DNA of 64,000 bases from an uncultured Rikenellaceae bacterium (GTDB lineage Bacteria > Bacteroidota > Bacteroidia > Bacteroidales > Rikenellaceae): contig CALVFY010000007.1 of the NCBI GenBank assembly GCA_944326945.1, forward strand, positions 1 to 64,000, read 5' to 3'. The notes under the pieces are model-generated. The model had not been told where the DNA came from. It did no database searches and was given only the letters and a program-made list of their open reading frames with translations. How positions within the stretch are numbered: position 1 is the stretch's first letter; each line of letters opens with the position of its first letter. The position numbers and the translations under genes were made by a program. Below, in pieces: positions 1 through 9,036 of the stretch.

Positions 1-2168
1 GTAATACGTCCGTCGGCAATGGTGAAGGAGATTTTTACATCTTTGGCGTCGATTTGTTTCAGACGATCGTTTTTGAGTACCGTAGCCAACTGTTCGAACG
101 CCTTGATATTCTGTACCCGTATATCCGACGACTCCAATACACCCTTACCCGATACCGAGTTCAATACCGGCTCCATGTGCTCGTCCATCCGCGTGTCCAT
201 ATCCAGACTCATCGAATAATTGCCTCCGGTTTTTTCGAAGATCGGTACAAATTGTTTCACCATATCCAGTTCTTCGAACGTCCGGGAGAAGGAGGCTTTG
301 TCGATCGCTACATCCAGATTCAATTCGGGACTCTTCGGATCTTGTGCCGTAGAATAGAAACCGGAAGTACGTATCGCACCTCCCAGGGCATTCATGTTAA
401 GTTTATCCAGTTTGACCGTCCCCTCCTTGACTGATATATTACCCTCCATATCGGTAATGGTCATCTTCTGGAACAGAATTTTCTTGAACGAGCTGTTCAA
501 GGCCAAATCGAGATTTTTCGGTACTTCAAATGCCTTTAATGCTGCCGTATCGGCCGAGGCAACCTCCTGTTCCGGTTTAGACTCTTCTTCGTCCGAAGAT
601 TCTCCCAATAATTGGTTCAGATCGAGCAGATTCGACGATACAGACAGACGGCCGGTCAACATCTCGCCCCGTAATATATAAGGCAAATAGTTCGAAAGTT
701 CGCCTTGAGCCACCAAATCACTACGGCCTACACCCACATCGAGTCGAGCCAGTTTCATGGCCGCAGGCGTAATCGAAGCCGTAACCTCAGCCACCTTCAC
801 TTCGGGAAGTCCTGGAGTCTGGAAGATCATATTCTGTAAAGAGACATTACCGGCACCGGATAGTTTCTCATAACGCTTTTTCTCTATGTCAGACATGCGT
901 CCGGCCATCTCTATACCAGCCGTAATCCGTCCTCCAAGCGACACCGAATCGCCCAACGGATAGACATCCTTCACCGCACCCAGGTCGAATGCTCCGGAAA
1001 CTTTTCCATCGAAATTCAGATCGCTCATGGGAGTAGTAACGGCCAACGACATGAGCACCTGATTGGTTTCTCCTACCTGGACTGAAAAATCGGATATCTT
1101 TAATTCCGTCCGATCGGCGTTGCCTCCCGGATTAAACACGGATGCGTTTAACTGAATGTGATCTGCGCCCAGCGGCAAAGAAGCATATTTGAATGCTCCG
1201 TCTCTCACCACCAATACCGCATCTATTTTGGGCAAATTGTCTCCCTCGTAACGTCCCACGGCTGACGCAGTGAAAGTCAAGTCGCCCGATGCAGTGAGAT
1301 TCTTGAAATCCTTCATGTAGAAAGCGGGTATCAACGAGAGAATATCCTTGAACTGCACCTCGGATGTATTCAGTTTCAGATCCATATCCATCGCATCGTC
1401 GTCCATTGCCACCCAGCCGTCTATACCCAGCTCAATTGCATTGAGGCGAATGCGGTTCTGTTGTAAAGTATATTTTCCCTGCTTGAAGTCGGCATCCAGA
1501 TTGATCTCCGTCTCGACTTCCGCATTCCGAATCCAGGCCGTATTTCCCATCATGAAGCCTAAGTCGCGGGTGACCATCTTCAAATTCAATCCACTCCGAT
1601 CGGCGGCCATATCTCCCTTCAAACGCAAGTCGAGCTGGTCGGTCGAAAAAGCCATCTTCGAAGAATCGTCTACAAAGACAATCTTGCCGTTGTTGATCCG
1701 CACATCCTTCATGGACAATTTGAAAGAAGAGGGTTCCGAAGCGGTTGTGTCGGCAGGGGTTTCCTCTTCGCTCTCTTTCATAATGTTCCAGTTTACCTGT
1801 CCATCGGCCAATTTGAGCGCTGTCACCGACGGACGGTTCAAAATCAATCGTGTTACTTCAAATCCGGAGTCTCCGAACAACGACATCAGATTGACCACTA
1901 CTGAAATCCGGTCTGCACTGACTAACGTGTCGCCAGCGAAAGGCTCCACTCCCACCAGAGTCAATCCTTTCAGATCAACCGAAGCATGAGGGAAATGACG
2001 TACCAAACTGATCCCTAAACGATCGAAGTCGAGTTCGGCATTAAGCATCTTGTCGACCTGCGTCTTGACGATTTGATCGATCTTTCCCCGCAGAGCCATC
2101 GGAACAAAAATCAGGACCAGTAACAAAACTCCGATTACGATCCCCACTATTTTTACAACCTTTTTCAT
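1..2168 (-). CDS. AsmA family envelope protein (C-terminus outside window)
   Basis: Partial gene running off the left edge; about 722 residues are visible. It starts with a short basic stretch and one hydrophobic segment (about residues 6-27), the anchor typical of AsmA-like proteins, and continues as a long beta-rich sequence with almost no cysteine. The N-terminal AsmA signature FPHASVDL lies at about residues 60-67. AsmA/TamB-like proteins are periplasm-spanning and thought to help phospholipid or outer-membrane homeostasis; the exact role here is inferred. Start chosen because no in-frame ATG precedes the hydrophobic anchor and a good promoter (2194-2224) lies just upstream. Divergent from the cassette starting at 2372. 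Confidence 0.85.
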   Translation of the reverse strand, partial: MKKVVKIVGIVIGVLLLVLIFVPMALRGKIDQIVKTQVDKMLNAELDFDRLGISLVRHFPHASVDLKGLTLVGVEPFAGDTLVSADRISVVVNLMSLFGDSGFEVTRLILNRPSVTALKLADGQVNWNIMKESEEETPADTTASEPSSFKLSMKDVRINNGKIVFVDDSSKMAFSTDQLDLRLKGDMAADRSGLNLKMVTRDLGFMMGNTAWIRNAEVETEINLDADFKQGKYTLQQNRIRLNAIELGIDGWVAMDDDAMDMDLKLNTSEVQFKDILSLIPAFYMKDFKNLTASGDLTFTASAVGRYEGDNLPKIDAVLVVRDGAFKYASLPLGADHIQLNASVFNPGGNADRTELKISDFSVQVGETNQVLMSLAVTTPMSDLNFDGKVSGAFDLGAVKDVYPLGDSVSLGGRITAGIEMAGRMSDIEKKRYEKLSGAGNVSLQNMIFQTPGLPEVKVAEVTASITPAAMKLARLDVGVGRSDLVAQGELSNYLPYILRGEMLTGRLSVSSNLLDLNQLLGESSDEEESKPEQEVASADTAALKAFEVPKNLDLALNSSFKKILFQKMTITDMEGNISVKEGTVKLDKLNMNALGGAIRTSGFYSTAQDPKSPELNLDVAIDKASFSRTFEELDMVKQFVPIFEKTGGNYSMSLDMDTRMDEHMEPVLNSVSGKGVLESSDIRVQNIKAFEQLATVLKNDRLKQIDAKDVKISFTIADGRI

Positions 2169-2193
2169 AACACGATATTTTTTATCATTACTA

Positions 2194-2224
2194 CAAATAT
2201 ACAAGCATCTGGTTAGATTGTCAA
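2194..2224 (-). promoter_or_regulatory. Bacteroidetes-type promoter of the AsmA-like gene
   Basis: On the minus strand a perfect -7 element TATATTTG (2194-2201) is preceded, 20 nt upstream, by TTG (2222-2224), matching the -33/-7 layout of the Bacteroidetes primary sigma factor. It lies 25 nt before the ATG at 2168. Confidence 0.7.
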
Positions 2225-2338
2225 CATTATTTCAAGGCTATTCACTTTTCTTGATTTCATCGGGTGCGCCTGTATTATTATTTTTTGGCCTGAACAAAAC
2301 ATCGGTGGCCATATTAATTAAAATATTTCATTTTTTGT

Positions 2339-2346
2339 TATCTTTG
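2339..2346 (+). promoter_or_regulatory. -7 promoter element of the GNAT/IbrA/IbrB-like cassette
   Basis: TATCTTTG matches TAnnTTTG and sits 25 nt before the first start codon of the cassette. No clear -33 TTTG is visible at the usual distance. Confidence 0.6.
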
Positions 2347-2371
2347 TATTCATCATAAACCACATTTCAAA

Positions 2372-2785
2372 ATGATAATTGTAAAACAGGTCGAAGGAAC
2401 CCATCCTGCACTCTATACATTGGTCGGACGTCTGGTGATGAACCCCGAAGTGCTCCGCCAAAACAACAATTATCCATTCAAAACTACCGAACAGTTCATT
2501 TGGTTTATTGCCTTGGAGCAAGATTCCGTTGTGGGATTTCTTCCCGTAGAACGACGAAGTTCCACTAAAGCCGTCATCAACAACTATTATATCCGAAACG
2601 AGGATCCTGAGGTGCTCGAAGCGATGATTGTCAGTGCGCAACGCGCTCTCAACAGCCAATTCTCACTGGAAGCCGTGGTTCAAATCCGAGACGAAAACAT
2701 TTTTACCCGCAACGGTTTCTGTGTCAAGAAAATTTGGAAGAACTACCTCAAGATGACCGATGATGCAACCACAAAACGTATATGA
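2372..2785 (+). CDS. small GNAT-like protein, first gene of IbrA/IbrB-like cassette
   Basis: 137 residues. The middle (FIALEQDSVVGFLPVERR, about residues 45-62) looks like the beta4 strand of GNAT acetyltransferases and the end (RNGFCVKKIWKNYLKM) resembles the closing strands of that fold. The acetyl-CoA-binding motif Q/RxxGxG/A is not evident, so catalytic activity is doubtful. Its last 26 nt overlap the start of the IbrA-like gene, which strongly suggests co-translation and a shared job. What it modifies or binds is unknown. The family call is tentative; the gene itself is well supported by promoter position and coupling. Confidence 0.65.
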   Translation: MIIVKQVEGTHPALYTLVGRLVMNPEVLRQNNNYPFKTTEQFIWFIALEQDSVVGFLPVERRSSTKAVINNYYIRNEDPEVLEAMIVSAQRALNSQFSLEAVVQIRDENIFTRNGFCVKKIWKNYLKMTDDATTKRI

Positions 2786-4049
2786 ACGAACTCAAATACG
2801 TCTGAAACGTATCTTTTCGAGTTTCGACAATATCTATATCTCATTTTCGGGAGGCAAGGACAGTGGGGTGTTGCTGAACCTGTGTATCGATTATATCCGT
2901 CGACATAAACTCCCCATACGATTGGGCGTCTTCCATATGGATTATGAAGCCCAATATCGTATGACCACAGAATATGTGGACCGGGTATTCGCCCAGAATC
3001 AAGACATACTCGACCTCTATCGTATTTGTGTCCCTTTCAAGGTGACAACCTGCGCCTCCATGCATCAGAAATACTGGCGTCCCTGGGAAGAGAGTAAAAA
3101 AGATATTTGGGTGCGACAAATGCCCCCGGAAGCCTATACCCGCAGGGATTTTCCCTTTTTTACTGGAAACATGTGGGACTATGAATTCCAGATGGAGTTT
3201 GCCCGTTGGTTCCATGAAAAGAACCATGCTCACAAAACTTGTTGTCTGGTAGGAATCCGCACCCAGGAGAGTCTGAACCGTTGGCGTACCATCTATAGTG
3301 CCAAATTCGCCAACCATTATTATGGCCTCAAATGGACCAAGAAGCTTTTCGATAACATATACAATGTTTATCCTATCTACGATTGGCGAACCTCCGATAT
3401 ATGGACGGCAAACGGCAAATTCCGCTGGGATTATAACCGGCTGTATGATCTCTACTACCAGGCAGGTGTGAGTATCGAAAAACAACGTGTGGCCAGTCCT
3501 TTCATCTCTGCCGCCCAGGAACATCTGAAACTGTTTCGGGTAATCGATCCCGATACCTGGGGACGTATGGTGGGACGCGTCAACGGAGCCAACTTCAGCA
3601 GTCTGTACGGGGGAACTTCGGCCGTCGGATGGCACTCCATTCAACTTCCTCCCAATCACACGTGGGAAAGTTATATGCATTTCCTTCTTTCCACGCTTCC
3701 GGAACAAACCCGTCAAAACTATCTTCGCAAACTGAGTGTGAGCATTCGATTCTGGAGAGAAAAAGGAGGATGCTTGTCCGACGAAACCATTGAAAAATTA
3801 CGTAAAGCCGGAATAAAAATAGACGTAGGCGATTCGACCAATTACCATACCTCCAAGAAACCGGTGCGAATGGATTATATGGACGACATCGATCTGCCGG
3901 AATTCCGGGAACTTCCCACCTTCAAGCGAATTTGCATTTGTATTTTGAAAAACGACCACGCTTGCAAATACATGGGATTCACCCCATCCAAAAAGGAACA
4001 GGAAGCCAAACAGAAAATACTCGCCAAATACAAAAGCATTCTGCAATGA
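2760..4049 (+). CDS. IbrA-like PAPS reductase/ATP-pyrophosphatase family protein (DUF3440)
   Basis: 429 residues. The PP-loop SGGKDS (about residues 30-35) is the ATP-pyrophosphatase motif shared by PAPS reductases and DndC-type DNA-sulfur-modification enzymes. The DUF3440 extension follows, with a conserved-looking GIRTQESLNRWR stretch near residues 165-176. E. coli IbrA is the named relative; with IbrB it acts in regulating immunoglobulin-binding (eib) genes from prophage-like loci, but its chemistry is unresolved. Overlaps the upstream GNAT-like gene by 26 nt and the downstream IbrB-like gene by 3 nt (ATGA). A second Met directly follows the first; either could be the start. Family confident, reaction unknown. 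Confidence 0.88.
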   Translation: MMQPQNVYERTQIRLKRIFSSFDNIYISFSGGKDSGVLLNLCIDYIRRHKLPIRLGVFHMDYEAQYRMTTEYVDRVFAQNQDILDLYRICVPFKVTTCASMHQKYWRPWEESKKDIWVRQMPPEAYTRRDFPFFTGNMWDYEFQMEFARWFHEKNHAHKTCCLVGIRTQESLNRWRTIYSAKFANHYYGLKWTKKLFDNIYNVYPIYDWRTSDIWTANGKFRWDYNRLYDLYYQAGVSIEKQRVASPFISAAQEHLKLFRVIDPDTWGRMVGRVNGANFSSLYGGTSAVGWHSIQLPPNHTWESYMHFLLSTLPEQTRQNYLRKLSVSIRFWREKGGCLSDETIEKLRKAGIKIDVGDSTNYHTSKKPVRMDYMDDIDLPEFRELPTFKRICICILKNDHACKYMGFTPSKKEQEAKQKILAKYKSILQ

Positions 4050-4558
4050 AAAAATATATCAGTCCCGTCTATCAAGTAAAAGCTGTCCCCGTAGAAAAAG
4101 TGAGGGCCAACGACTACAATCCCAATTCCGTGGCACCTCCCGAGATGAAATTACTCGAAATTTCCATTTGGGAGGATGGTTTCACAATGCCCTGTGTCTG
4201 CTATTACAATGCCCAAGACGACATGTATGAACTGGTGGATGGATTCCATCGTTACAAGGTGATGAAGACCTCTGAGCGTATCTTTAAACGCGAACATGGT
4301 TTGCTCCCTGTGGTGGTGATCGAGAAAGATCTGTCGAATCGCATGGCTTCGACCATTCGGCATAATCGAGCTCGGGGAACTCATAATATTCGTTTGATGA
4401 CCGAAATCATTGCCGATCTGACCAAAGCCGGCATGTCCGACCGATGGATCATGAAAAATATCGGCATGGACCGTGATGAATTGCTCCGTCTGAAACAAAT
4501 TACAGGCCTGGCCGAGCTGTTCGCCGACAAAGAATTTAGTATCCCCGAAGATTTATAA
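4046..4558 (+). CDS. IbrB-like ParB/sulfiredoxin-fold protein
   Basis: 170 residues. ParB N-terminal-domain features: VEKVRANDYNPN (about residues 12-23), VDGFHRYKVM (about 64-73) and RHNRARGTHN (about 104-113), followed by a helical DNA-binding-like tail (SDRWIMKNIGMDRDELLRLKQ). This is the pattern of IbrB, partner of IbrA. Start at 4046 rather than the more distant 3932 because it gives the canonical family N-terminus and an ATGA overlap with the IbrA-like stop. ParB/Srx-fold proteins use nucleotides (CTP or ATP), and this one may act as a specificity or regulatory subunit; that is inference. Confidence 0.88.
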   Translation: MKKYISPVYQVKAVPVEKVRANDYNPNSVAPPEMKLLEISIWEDGFTMPCVCYYNAQDDMYELVDGFHRYKVMKTSERIFKREHGLLPVVVIEKDLSNRMASTIRHNRARGTHNIRLMTEIIADLTKAGMSDRWIMKNIGMDRDELLRLKQITGLAELFADKEFSIPEDL

Positions 4559-4937
4559 ATCTCTTTCTGCGGAATCTTTCGGAATGAGTAATCGATTTGT
4601 TTTGTCTTGGTTTGTCAAAACTTCCGGACAAAATCTTCCCTGCCCGGAAAATCTCAGCTCCATTGTTTCTTATTTCTCAAATATGTGTAACTTAGCATTG
4701 TTAATCCAATGGTTTTCATTAAACGACAAATTTGCCTGAGCATATGGAAAAAGTCTGCCTGCTACTGGACTGTCTGATTGTTTTCAATGTATATGCCGGA
4801 CAATCGGATTCGTGTTGCCTGACGAGTATTTTCGGCAAGCAGTAACTGAATAAAACTCAACTTTGTTTTTGACGAAAAATATCTTTCTGGAAAAATTTCT
4901 TTATCAAGCAATATTCCCAATTACAAGAACTAACACA
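4559..4937. other. 379-nt intergenic stretch, no clear gene
   Basis: Lies between the IbrB-like gene and the propeller lipoprotein. It contains one 33-codon reading frame (4744-4845, +) beginning with a hydrophobic, signal-like segment; it has no promoter or ribosome site that I can see and may be a remnant. Near 4856-4863 CAACTTTG is a one-mismatch -7 element that could drive the lipoprotein gene. No riboswitch or RNA fold was recognised. Confidence 0.4.
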
Positions 4938-6260
4938 ATGATGAAAACCCTGTTTTTTTGCGCAACGGCAGCTATGCTGGCTGTCGGTTGTGGCGTACCT
5001 AAATCGCAGGATCTGTTCGCCGATCCGGACAATGAACGCATCGCAACCTACGATTCTGTCTCCGTATTTCATGTTCCAGTCAAACAAATCACCTTCGGCC
5101 CCAAATACCATTGGTTTGCCTACTATGACAAACAGGAGTGTGATCCTACGGGACGTTACGTGCTTAGTATGCAGACCGATTTCCAGCACCGTTCTCCGAC
5201 GGCCGGCGATGTGATCAAAATCGGTATGATCGACCTCGAGGACAATTGCAAATGGATCGAACTCGGCAAATCGGAAGCATGGGGATGGCAACAGGGGTGC
5301 CAGTTGCAATTTATTCCCGGAACAGATTCCAAGGTGCTCTGGAACGACAAAGAGGGCGATCAATTCGTTTGCCGCATCATGGACATCAAAACCAGAGAGA
5401 TGAGAACGATTCCCCGGGCGGTTTATGCTCTCAGTCCCGACGGGAAATGGGCTGTTACGACCGACTATCGTCGTGTGAATGATACTCGTCCCGGTTATGG
5501 CTATGCAGGCATTCCCGACCCCAATCGCGATGTGCTGGCTCCGGAGGATTCGGGTATATGGAGAATTAATCTCGAAACGGGTGAGTCGGAACTGATTATT
5601 TCTTTGGCTCAAATCGCGGCAATCCCCAATCCGCTGGACGATTATACGGAAGCCAAACACTGGTTCAATCACCTGTTATACAACACCGATGGAAGCCGCT
5701 TCGAATTTCTTCACCGGTGGCGTTTCCCGGATTCCCTGCGCAACGTTCAATATGAAGACGTGGGCGGATTCGGCACCCAGATGCTGACAGCTTCGGCCGA
5801 TGGGAAAGACGTCCGCGTCATCGATCCCTATAATTATACGTCACACTTTATCTGGAAAGATGCCGAGCATATTCTGGCGTGGACCAAATTGCCCGAAACA
5901 GGTTTCGGATTTTATCTGTTCCGTGACAGTGAAACCCCAGACATTAAACAGATCGGCAAAGAGCAAATGCCGCTTAACGGTCATTGCACCTATTTGCCTG
6001 CACCTTATAACGATTGGATTCTGAACGACACCTATCCCGATGCAAACCGGATGCAATCGGTCTATCTGTTCCATGAGCCCACCGGCCGTCGGGTACCCAT
6101 CGCCGAACTTTATTCGCCGGAAGAGTTCCAAGGCGAATGGCGTTGCGACACACACCCCCGCAGCACCCAAGACGGACGTCGGGTGATCGTCGACGGACCC
6201 ATGAGCGGAGGACGCCAGCTTTATATTTTTGATATCAGCAGTATTTTGGATGCACAATAA
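4938..6260 (+). CDS. beta-propeller (WD40/TolB-like) lipoprotein
   Basis: 440 residues. Starting at 4938 gives a lipoprotein signal peptide ending in a lipobox-like AVGC (about residues 15-18); the longer frame from 4863 adds an unlikely leader. The mature part has repeated propeller-type strands such as ALSPDGKWAV, NTDGSRFEFLHRW and ASADGKDVRV, and the HWFNH motif shared with oligogalacturonate-lyase-like propellers (PL22) and related PD40 proteins. It is probably on the cell surface or in the periplasm. Lyase activity is possible but not shown; no adjacent pectin genes support it. Followed by a strong terminator. Confidence 0.75.
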   Translation: MMKTLFFCATAAMLAVGCGVPKSQDLFADPDNERIATYDSVSVFHVPVKQITFGPKYHWFAYYDKQECDPTGRYVLSMQTDFQHRSPTAGDVIKIGMIDLEDNCKWIELGKSEAWGWQQGCQLQFIPGTDSKVLWNDKEGDQFVCRIMDIKTREMRTIPRAVYALSPDGKWAVTTDYRRVNDTRPGYGYAGIPDPNRDVLAPEDSGIWRINLETGESELIISLAQIAAIPNPLDDYTEAKHWFNHLLYNTDGSRFEFLHRWRFPDSLRNVQYEDVGGFGTQMLTASADGKDVRVIDPYNYTSHFIWKDAEHILAWTKLPETGFGFYLFRDSETPDIKQIGKEQMPLNGHCTYLPAPYNDWILNDTYPDANRMQSVYLFHEPTGRRVPIAELYSPEEFQGEWRCDTHPRSTQDGRRVIVDGPMSGGRQLYIFDISSILDAQ

Positions 6261-6293
6261 AGAACGGGGTATCCTATATATTATATTTCTGGA

Positions 6294-6330
6294 AAAAACG
6301 CCGCCATTCATGTGTGCGGCGTTTTTCTTT
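6294..6330 (+). terminator. intrinsic terminator after the propeller lipoprotein
   Basis: AAAAACGCCGC (6294-6304) pairs with GCGGCGTTTTT (6316-6326), ending in a T-rich run. Confidence 0.85.
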
Positions 6331-6341
6331 CAGGGGAATGC

Positions 6342-6372
6342 TTTGTCCGATTGGCTTCTTTTCGTACTTTTG
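6342..6372 (+). promoter_or_regulatory. promoter of nspC
   Basis: -33 TTTG (6342-6345), a 19-nt spacer and -7 TACTTTTG (6365-6372): a full match to the Bacteroidetes consensus. It lies 21 nt before the ATG and directly after the preceding terminator, which supports the start at 6394. Confidence 0.85.
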
Positions 6373-6393
6373 CCGGCAGAAAAAAGAGAATTC

Positions 6394-7524
6394 ATGATTG
6401 ATTTTACAAAGATTCCTTCTCCTTGTTTCGTGCTCGACGAAAGTTTGCTGCGTCAGAACCTGAAGAAAATAGCCGATGTCCAACAACGGGCTGGGGTAGA
6501 GATTATTGTGGCACTGAAAGCATGTGCCATGTGGAGTGTATTTCCGCTTATGAGCCAATATGCGGCCGGCGCTACGGCCAGTTCCGTGGCTGAAGCCCGG
6601 TTGGTATACGAACACTTCGGCTCTCTGGCCCATACTTATGCTCCTGTATATACCGACGCGGAGTTCGAACAAATCATGCAATACAGCAGCCACATTACGT
6701 TTAATTCCGTGGCTCAATTCGAACGATTCGCTCCTTTGGCTATTCTGCGCGGCATCTCATGCGGTTTGCGGATCAATCCCGGTTATTCTCCCGTGGAGAC
6801 AGACTTGTATAATCCATGTGTCCCCGGTTCACGATTGGGTATTCCGGCCGAAGCGCTCCCTGTTTTGCCTCGGGGGGTGGAAGGATTACACTTTCACACC
6901 TTATGCGAGTGTGGACCGGAAGAGCTGGAACGTACACTCGAGGCCGTGGAGAGCCTATTTGCCCATCTGCTTCCTCAAATCCAATGGCTCAATATGGGGG
7001 GAGGCCATCTGATGACCCGGGCCGACTACGATCGGGATCGGCTGGTAGAGATATTGCTCCGTTTCCGTGAACGCCATCCTCATTTGCGCCTGATTCTGGA
7101 ACCGGGAAGTGCGTTTACCTGGCGGACAGGATGGCTGGTCTCTACGGTGGAGGACATCATTCACAATGGAGGAGTCCATACCGCCATGCTCAATGTGTCG
7201 TTTGCCTGTCATATGCCGGATTGCCTGGAGATGCCCTACAAACCGGCAATCCTGGGTGCTCACGATCCGGCTCCGGGTGAGAAGCATTGGCGGATGGGAG
7301 GTAACAGTTGTCTGGCCGGGGATTTCTGTGGTGACTGGGCATTCGCACAAGACCCGAAACCCGGCGACCGAATTGTGTTCGAAGATATGATTCATTATAC
7401 TATGGTGAAAACCACGATGTTCAATGGCGTGACCCATCCCTCGATCGGTCTGCTGAAAGAGGATGGTTCCTTCCAATTGATCCGTCAGTTCGGATATGAG
7501 GATTATCGCGATCGTATGTCCTGA
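6394..7524 (+). CDS. nspC: carboxynorspermidine/carboxyspermidine decarboxylase
   Basis: 376 residues, usual length for NspC. PLP-dependent alanine-racemase-fold decarboxylase that makes spermidine or norspermidine by the aspartate-semialdehyde route. The PLP lysine is Lys42 in VALKACAMWSVFPL. The glycine-rich phosphate-binding stretch LNMGGGH (about residues 205-211) and EPGSAFTWRTGW (about 236-247) match the family. The start at 6394 is set by the promoter at 6342-6372; the frame is open further upstream through the terminator and is not coding there. The partner dehydrogenase is not in the window. Confidence 0.93.
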   Translation: MIDFTKIPSPCFVLDESLLRQNLKKIADVQQRAGVEIIVALKACAMWSVFPLMSQYAAGATASSVAEARLVYEHFGSLAHTYAPVYTDAEFEQIMQYSSHITFNSVAQFERFAPLAILRGISCGLRINPGYSPVETDLYNPCVPGSRLGIPAEALPVLPRGVEGLHFHTLCECGPEELERTLEAVESLFAHLLPQIQWLNMGGGHLMTRADYDRDRLVEILLRFRERHPHLRLILEPGSAFTWRTGWLVSTVEDIIHNGGVHTAMLNVSFACHMPDCLEMPYKPAILGAHDPAPGEKHWRMGGNSCLAGDFCGDWAFAQDPKPGDRIVFEDMIHYTMVKTTMFNGVTHPSIGLLKEDGSFQLIRQFGYEDYRDRMS

Positions 7525-7619
7525 TACGGGAACCGATAAGATATAAGTATAAAGACGTATTTTCGGGGTTTGATGATGATTTGTAGGCTTTTAAAAGGTT
7601 ATTGCGCCCAATTTTACTC

Positions 7620-7627
7620 TATATTTG
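7620..7627 (+). promoter_or_regulatory. -7 element upstream of cysteate synthase
   Basis: TATATTTG matches TAnnTTTG, 33 nt before the ATG at 7661. No clear -33 TTTG at the standard distance. Confidence 0.6.
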
Positions 7628-7660
7628 TGTGTATTTTTTTATAAACCCAAAACGATTCGG

Positions 7661-8953
7661 ATGAAAAATTTCACTGCCACTGGATATTCCTTGAAAAATG
7701 TCGCGACGGGACGTCTTTTCCCTGACGATGGTTGGATGTTGGATGATGCGTCATGTCCTCATCCCTCGTTAATCCGTGCCGACTATGACGCCCGACAGTT
7801 GGACCCTAAGGATGACAGCTACGGTTTGTATCGTTTTTGCGACTGGCTGCCCGTTCGACGTATTCTGAAAGGATCGAGCGCCCCGGTTACCTATAAAAGC
7901 AAAGGCTTGGCCGCAAAATTGGGATTGGAAAATCTTTACATTACCTTCAATGGCTATTTTCCTCAGATAGGTGCCCGAATGACCACCTGCTCTTTTAAGG
8001 AGACGGAAGCCTATTCCGTGTGCGGTCGTCTTAATCCCGATTGCGGCAAGGTATTGGTTGTGGCATCGGCCGGAAACACAGCCCGTGCTTTTGCCAAAGT
8101 CTGTTCGGATAACCACATTCCTTTGCTGCTGAGTGTGCCGGAAGACAATCTGGACGCATTGTGGTTCGAGCACCCGTTGAATGATTGTGTGAAGCTGATC
8201 GCAGCACGTAAAGGCGGAGACTATTTCGATGCCATTCATTTGAGTAACTTAGTGCTCAAATCCGACAAATTCCTTGCAGAAGGAGGGGCAAAAAATATCG
8301 CCCGGCGCGATGGAATGGCAACAACGGTACTCTCTGCCGTGACCCATATCGGACGGATTCCGGATTTCTATTTCCAGGCCGTGGGAAGCGGAACAGGCGC
8401 TATTGCCGCCTGGGAGGCTAATATGCGTCTGATCGAGGACGGTCGGTTTGGCAATCACAAGATGCGGTTGATCGTTTCTCAAAATGCACCTTTCCTGCCC
8501 ATGTATAATGCATGGAAGGCCGGTTCCCGTGCTCTTCTTCCCTACGACGACGATCAGGCTCGATTGGATGCAGAATCGATCGATGCCAAGGTGCTCTCCA
8601 ATCGTAAACCGCCTTACGGTATTGCCGGCGGATTGTACGATGCGCTGAAAGATACGGATGGAGATATTTTGAAAGTCACGAACGAAGAGGCTCGTGCTGC
8701 CATAAAGACTTTCTTCGAAACGGAAGGCATCGATATCTATTCGGCGGCCGGTGTGGCTACCGCCTCATTGATTGCTTCAGTCCAGGAAGGACGGGTGAAA
8801 CCAACGGATGTCGTTATGTTGAATATTACGGGGGGAGGCGAAAAACTGTTCCAGCAGGGAAAAACATTATGGAATCTGGCTCCTTCTCTGGTGTTTCCGC
8901 TGGATCCTTCGCCGGAAGATGTGATTGCAAAAGTCGAAGCCCTTTTTGAGTAA
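7661..8953 (+). CDS. cysteate synthase (threonine-synthase-like PLP enzyme)
   Basis: 430 residues. Fold-type II PLP enzyme: Lys113 in TTCSFKETEA is the expected Schiff-base lysine, ASAGNTARAF (about residues 140-149) binds the substrate carboxylate and GSGTGAIAAWE (about 244-254) the PLP phosphate. The sequence resembles cysteate synthases, which convert phosphoserine plus sulfite to cysteate (EC 2.5.1.76; coenzyme M synthesis in methanogens, capnine/sulfonolipid head group in Bacteroidetes). True threonine synthase is the alternative; the SFKE motif and opening CPHPSLIRADY fit cysteate synthase better. ATG at 7661 preferred over 7625, which overlaps the promoter. No other sulfonolipid gene is adjacent. 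Confidence 0.82.
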   Translation: MKNFTATGYSLKNVATGRLFPDDGWMLDDASCPHPSLIRADYDARQLDPKDDSYGLYRFCDWLPVRRILKGSSAPVTYKSKGLAAKLGLENLYITFNGYFPQIGARMTTCSFKETEAYSVCGRLNPDCGKVLVVASAGNTARAFAKVCSDNHIPLLLSVPEDNLDALWFEHPLNDCVKLIAARKGGDYFDAIHLSNLVLKSDKFLAEGGAKNIARRDGMATTVLSAVTHIGRIPDFYFQAVGSGTGAIAAWEANMRLIEDGRFGNHKMRLIVSQNAPFLPMYNAWKAGSRALLPYDDDQARLDAESIDAKVLSNRKPPYGIAGGLYDALKDTDGDILKVTNEEARAAIKTFFETEGIDIYSAAGVATASLIASVQEGRVKPTDVVMLNITGGGEKLFQQGKTLWNLAPSLVFPLDPSPEDVIAKVEALFE

Positions 8954-8982
8954 GCCTTAAACAACGGTTTGCATACAATATT

Positions 8983-9018
8983 AAAGAGCCATTCTTTCAA
9001 ACGGAAGAATGGCTCTTT
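8983..9018. terminator. bidirectional terminator between cysteate synthase and M20 peptidase
   Basis: A 14-bp perfect stem (AAAGAGCCATTCTT, 8983-8996, with 9005-9018) and an 8-nt loop, A-rich on one side and T-rich on the other, between convergent genes. Confidence 0.88.
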
Positions 9019-9036
9019 TGTGATGATTACACGGAT

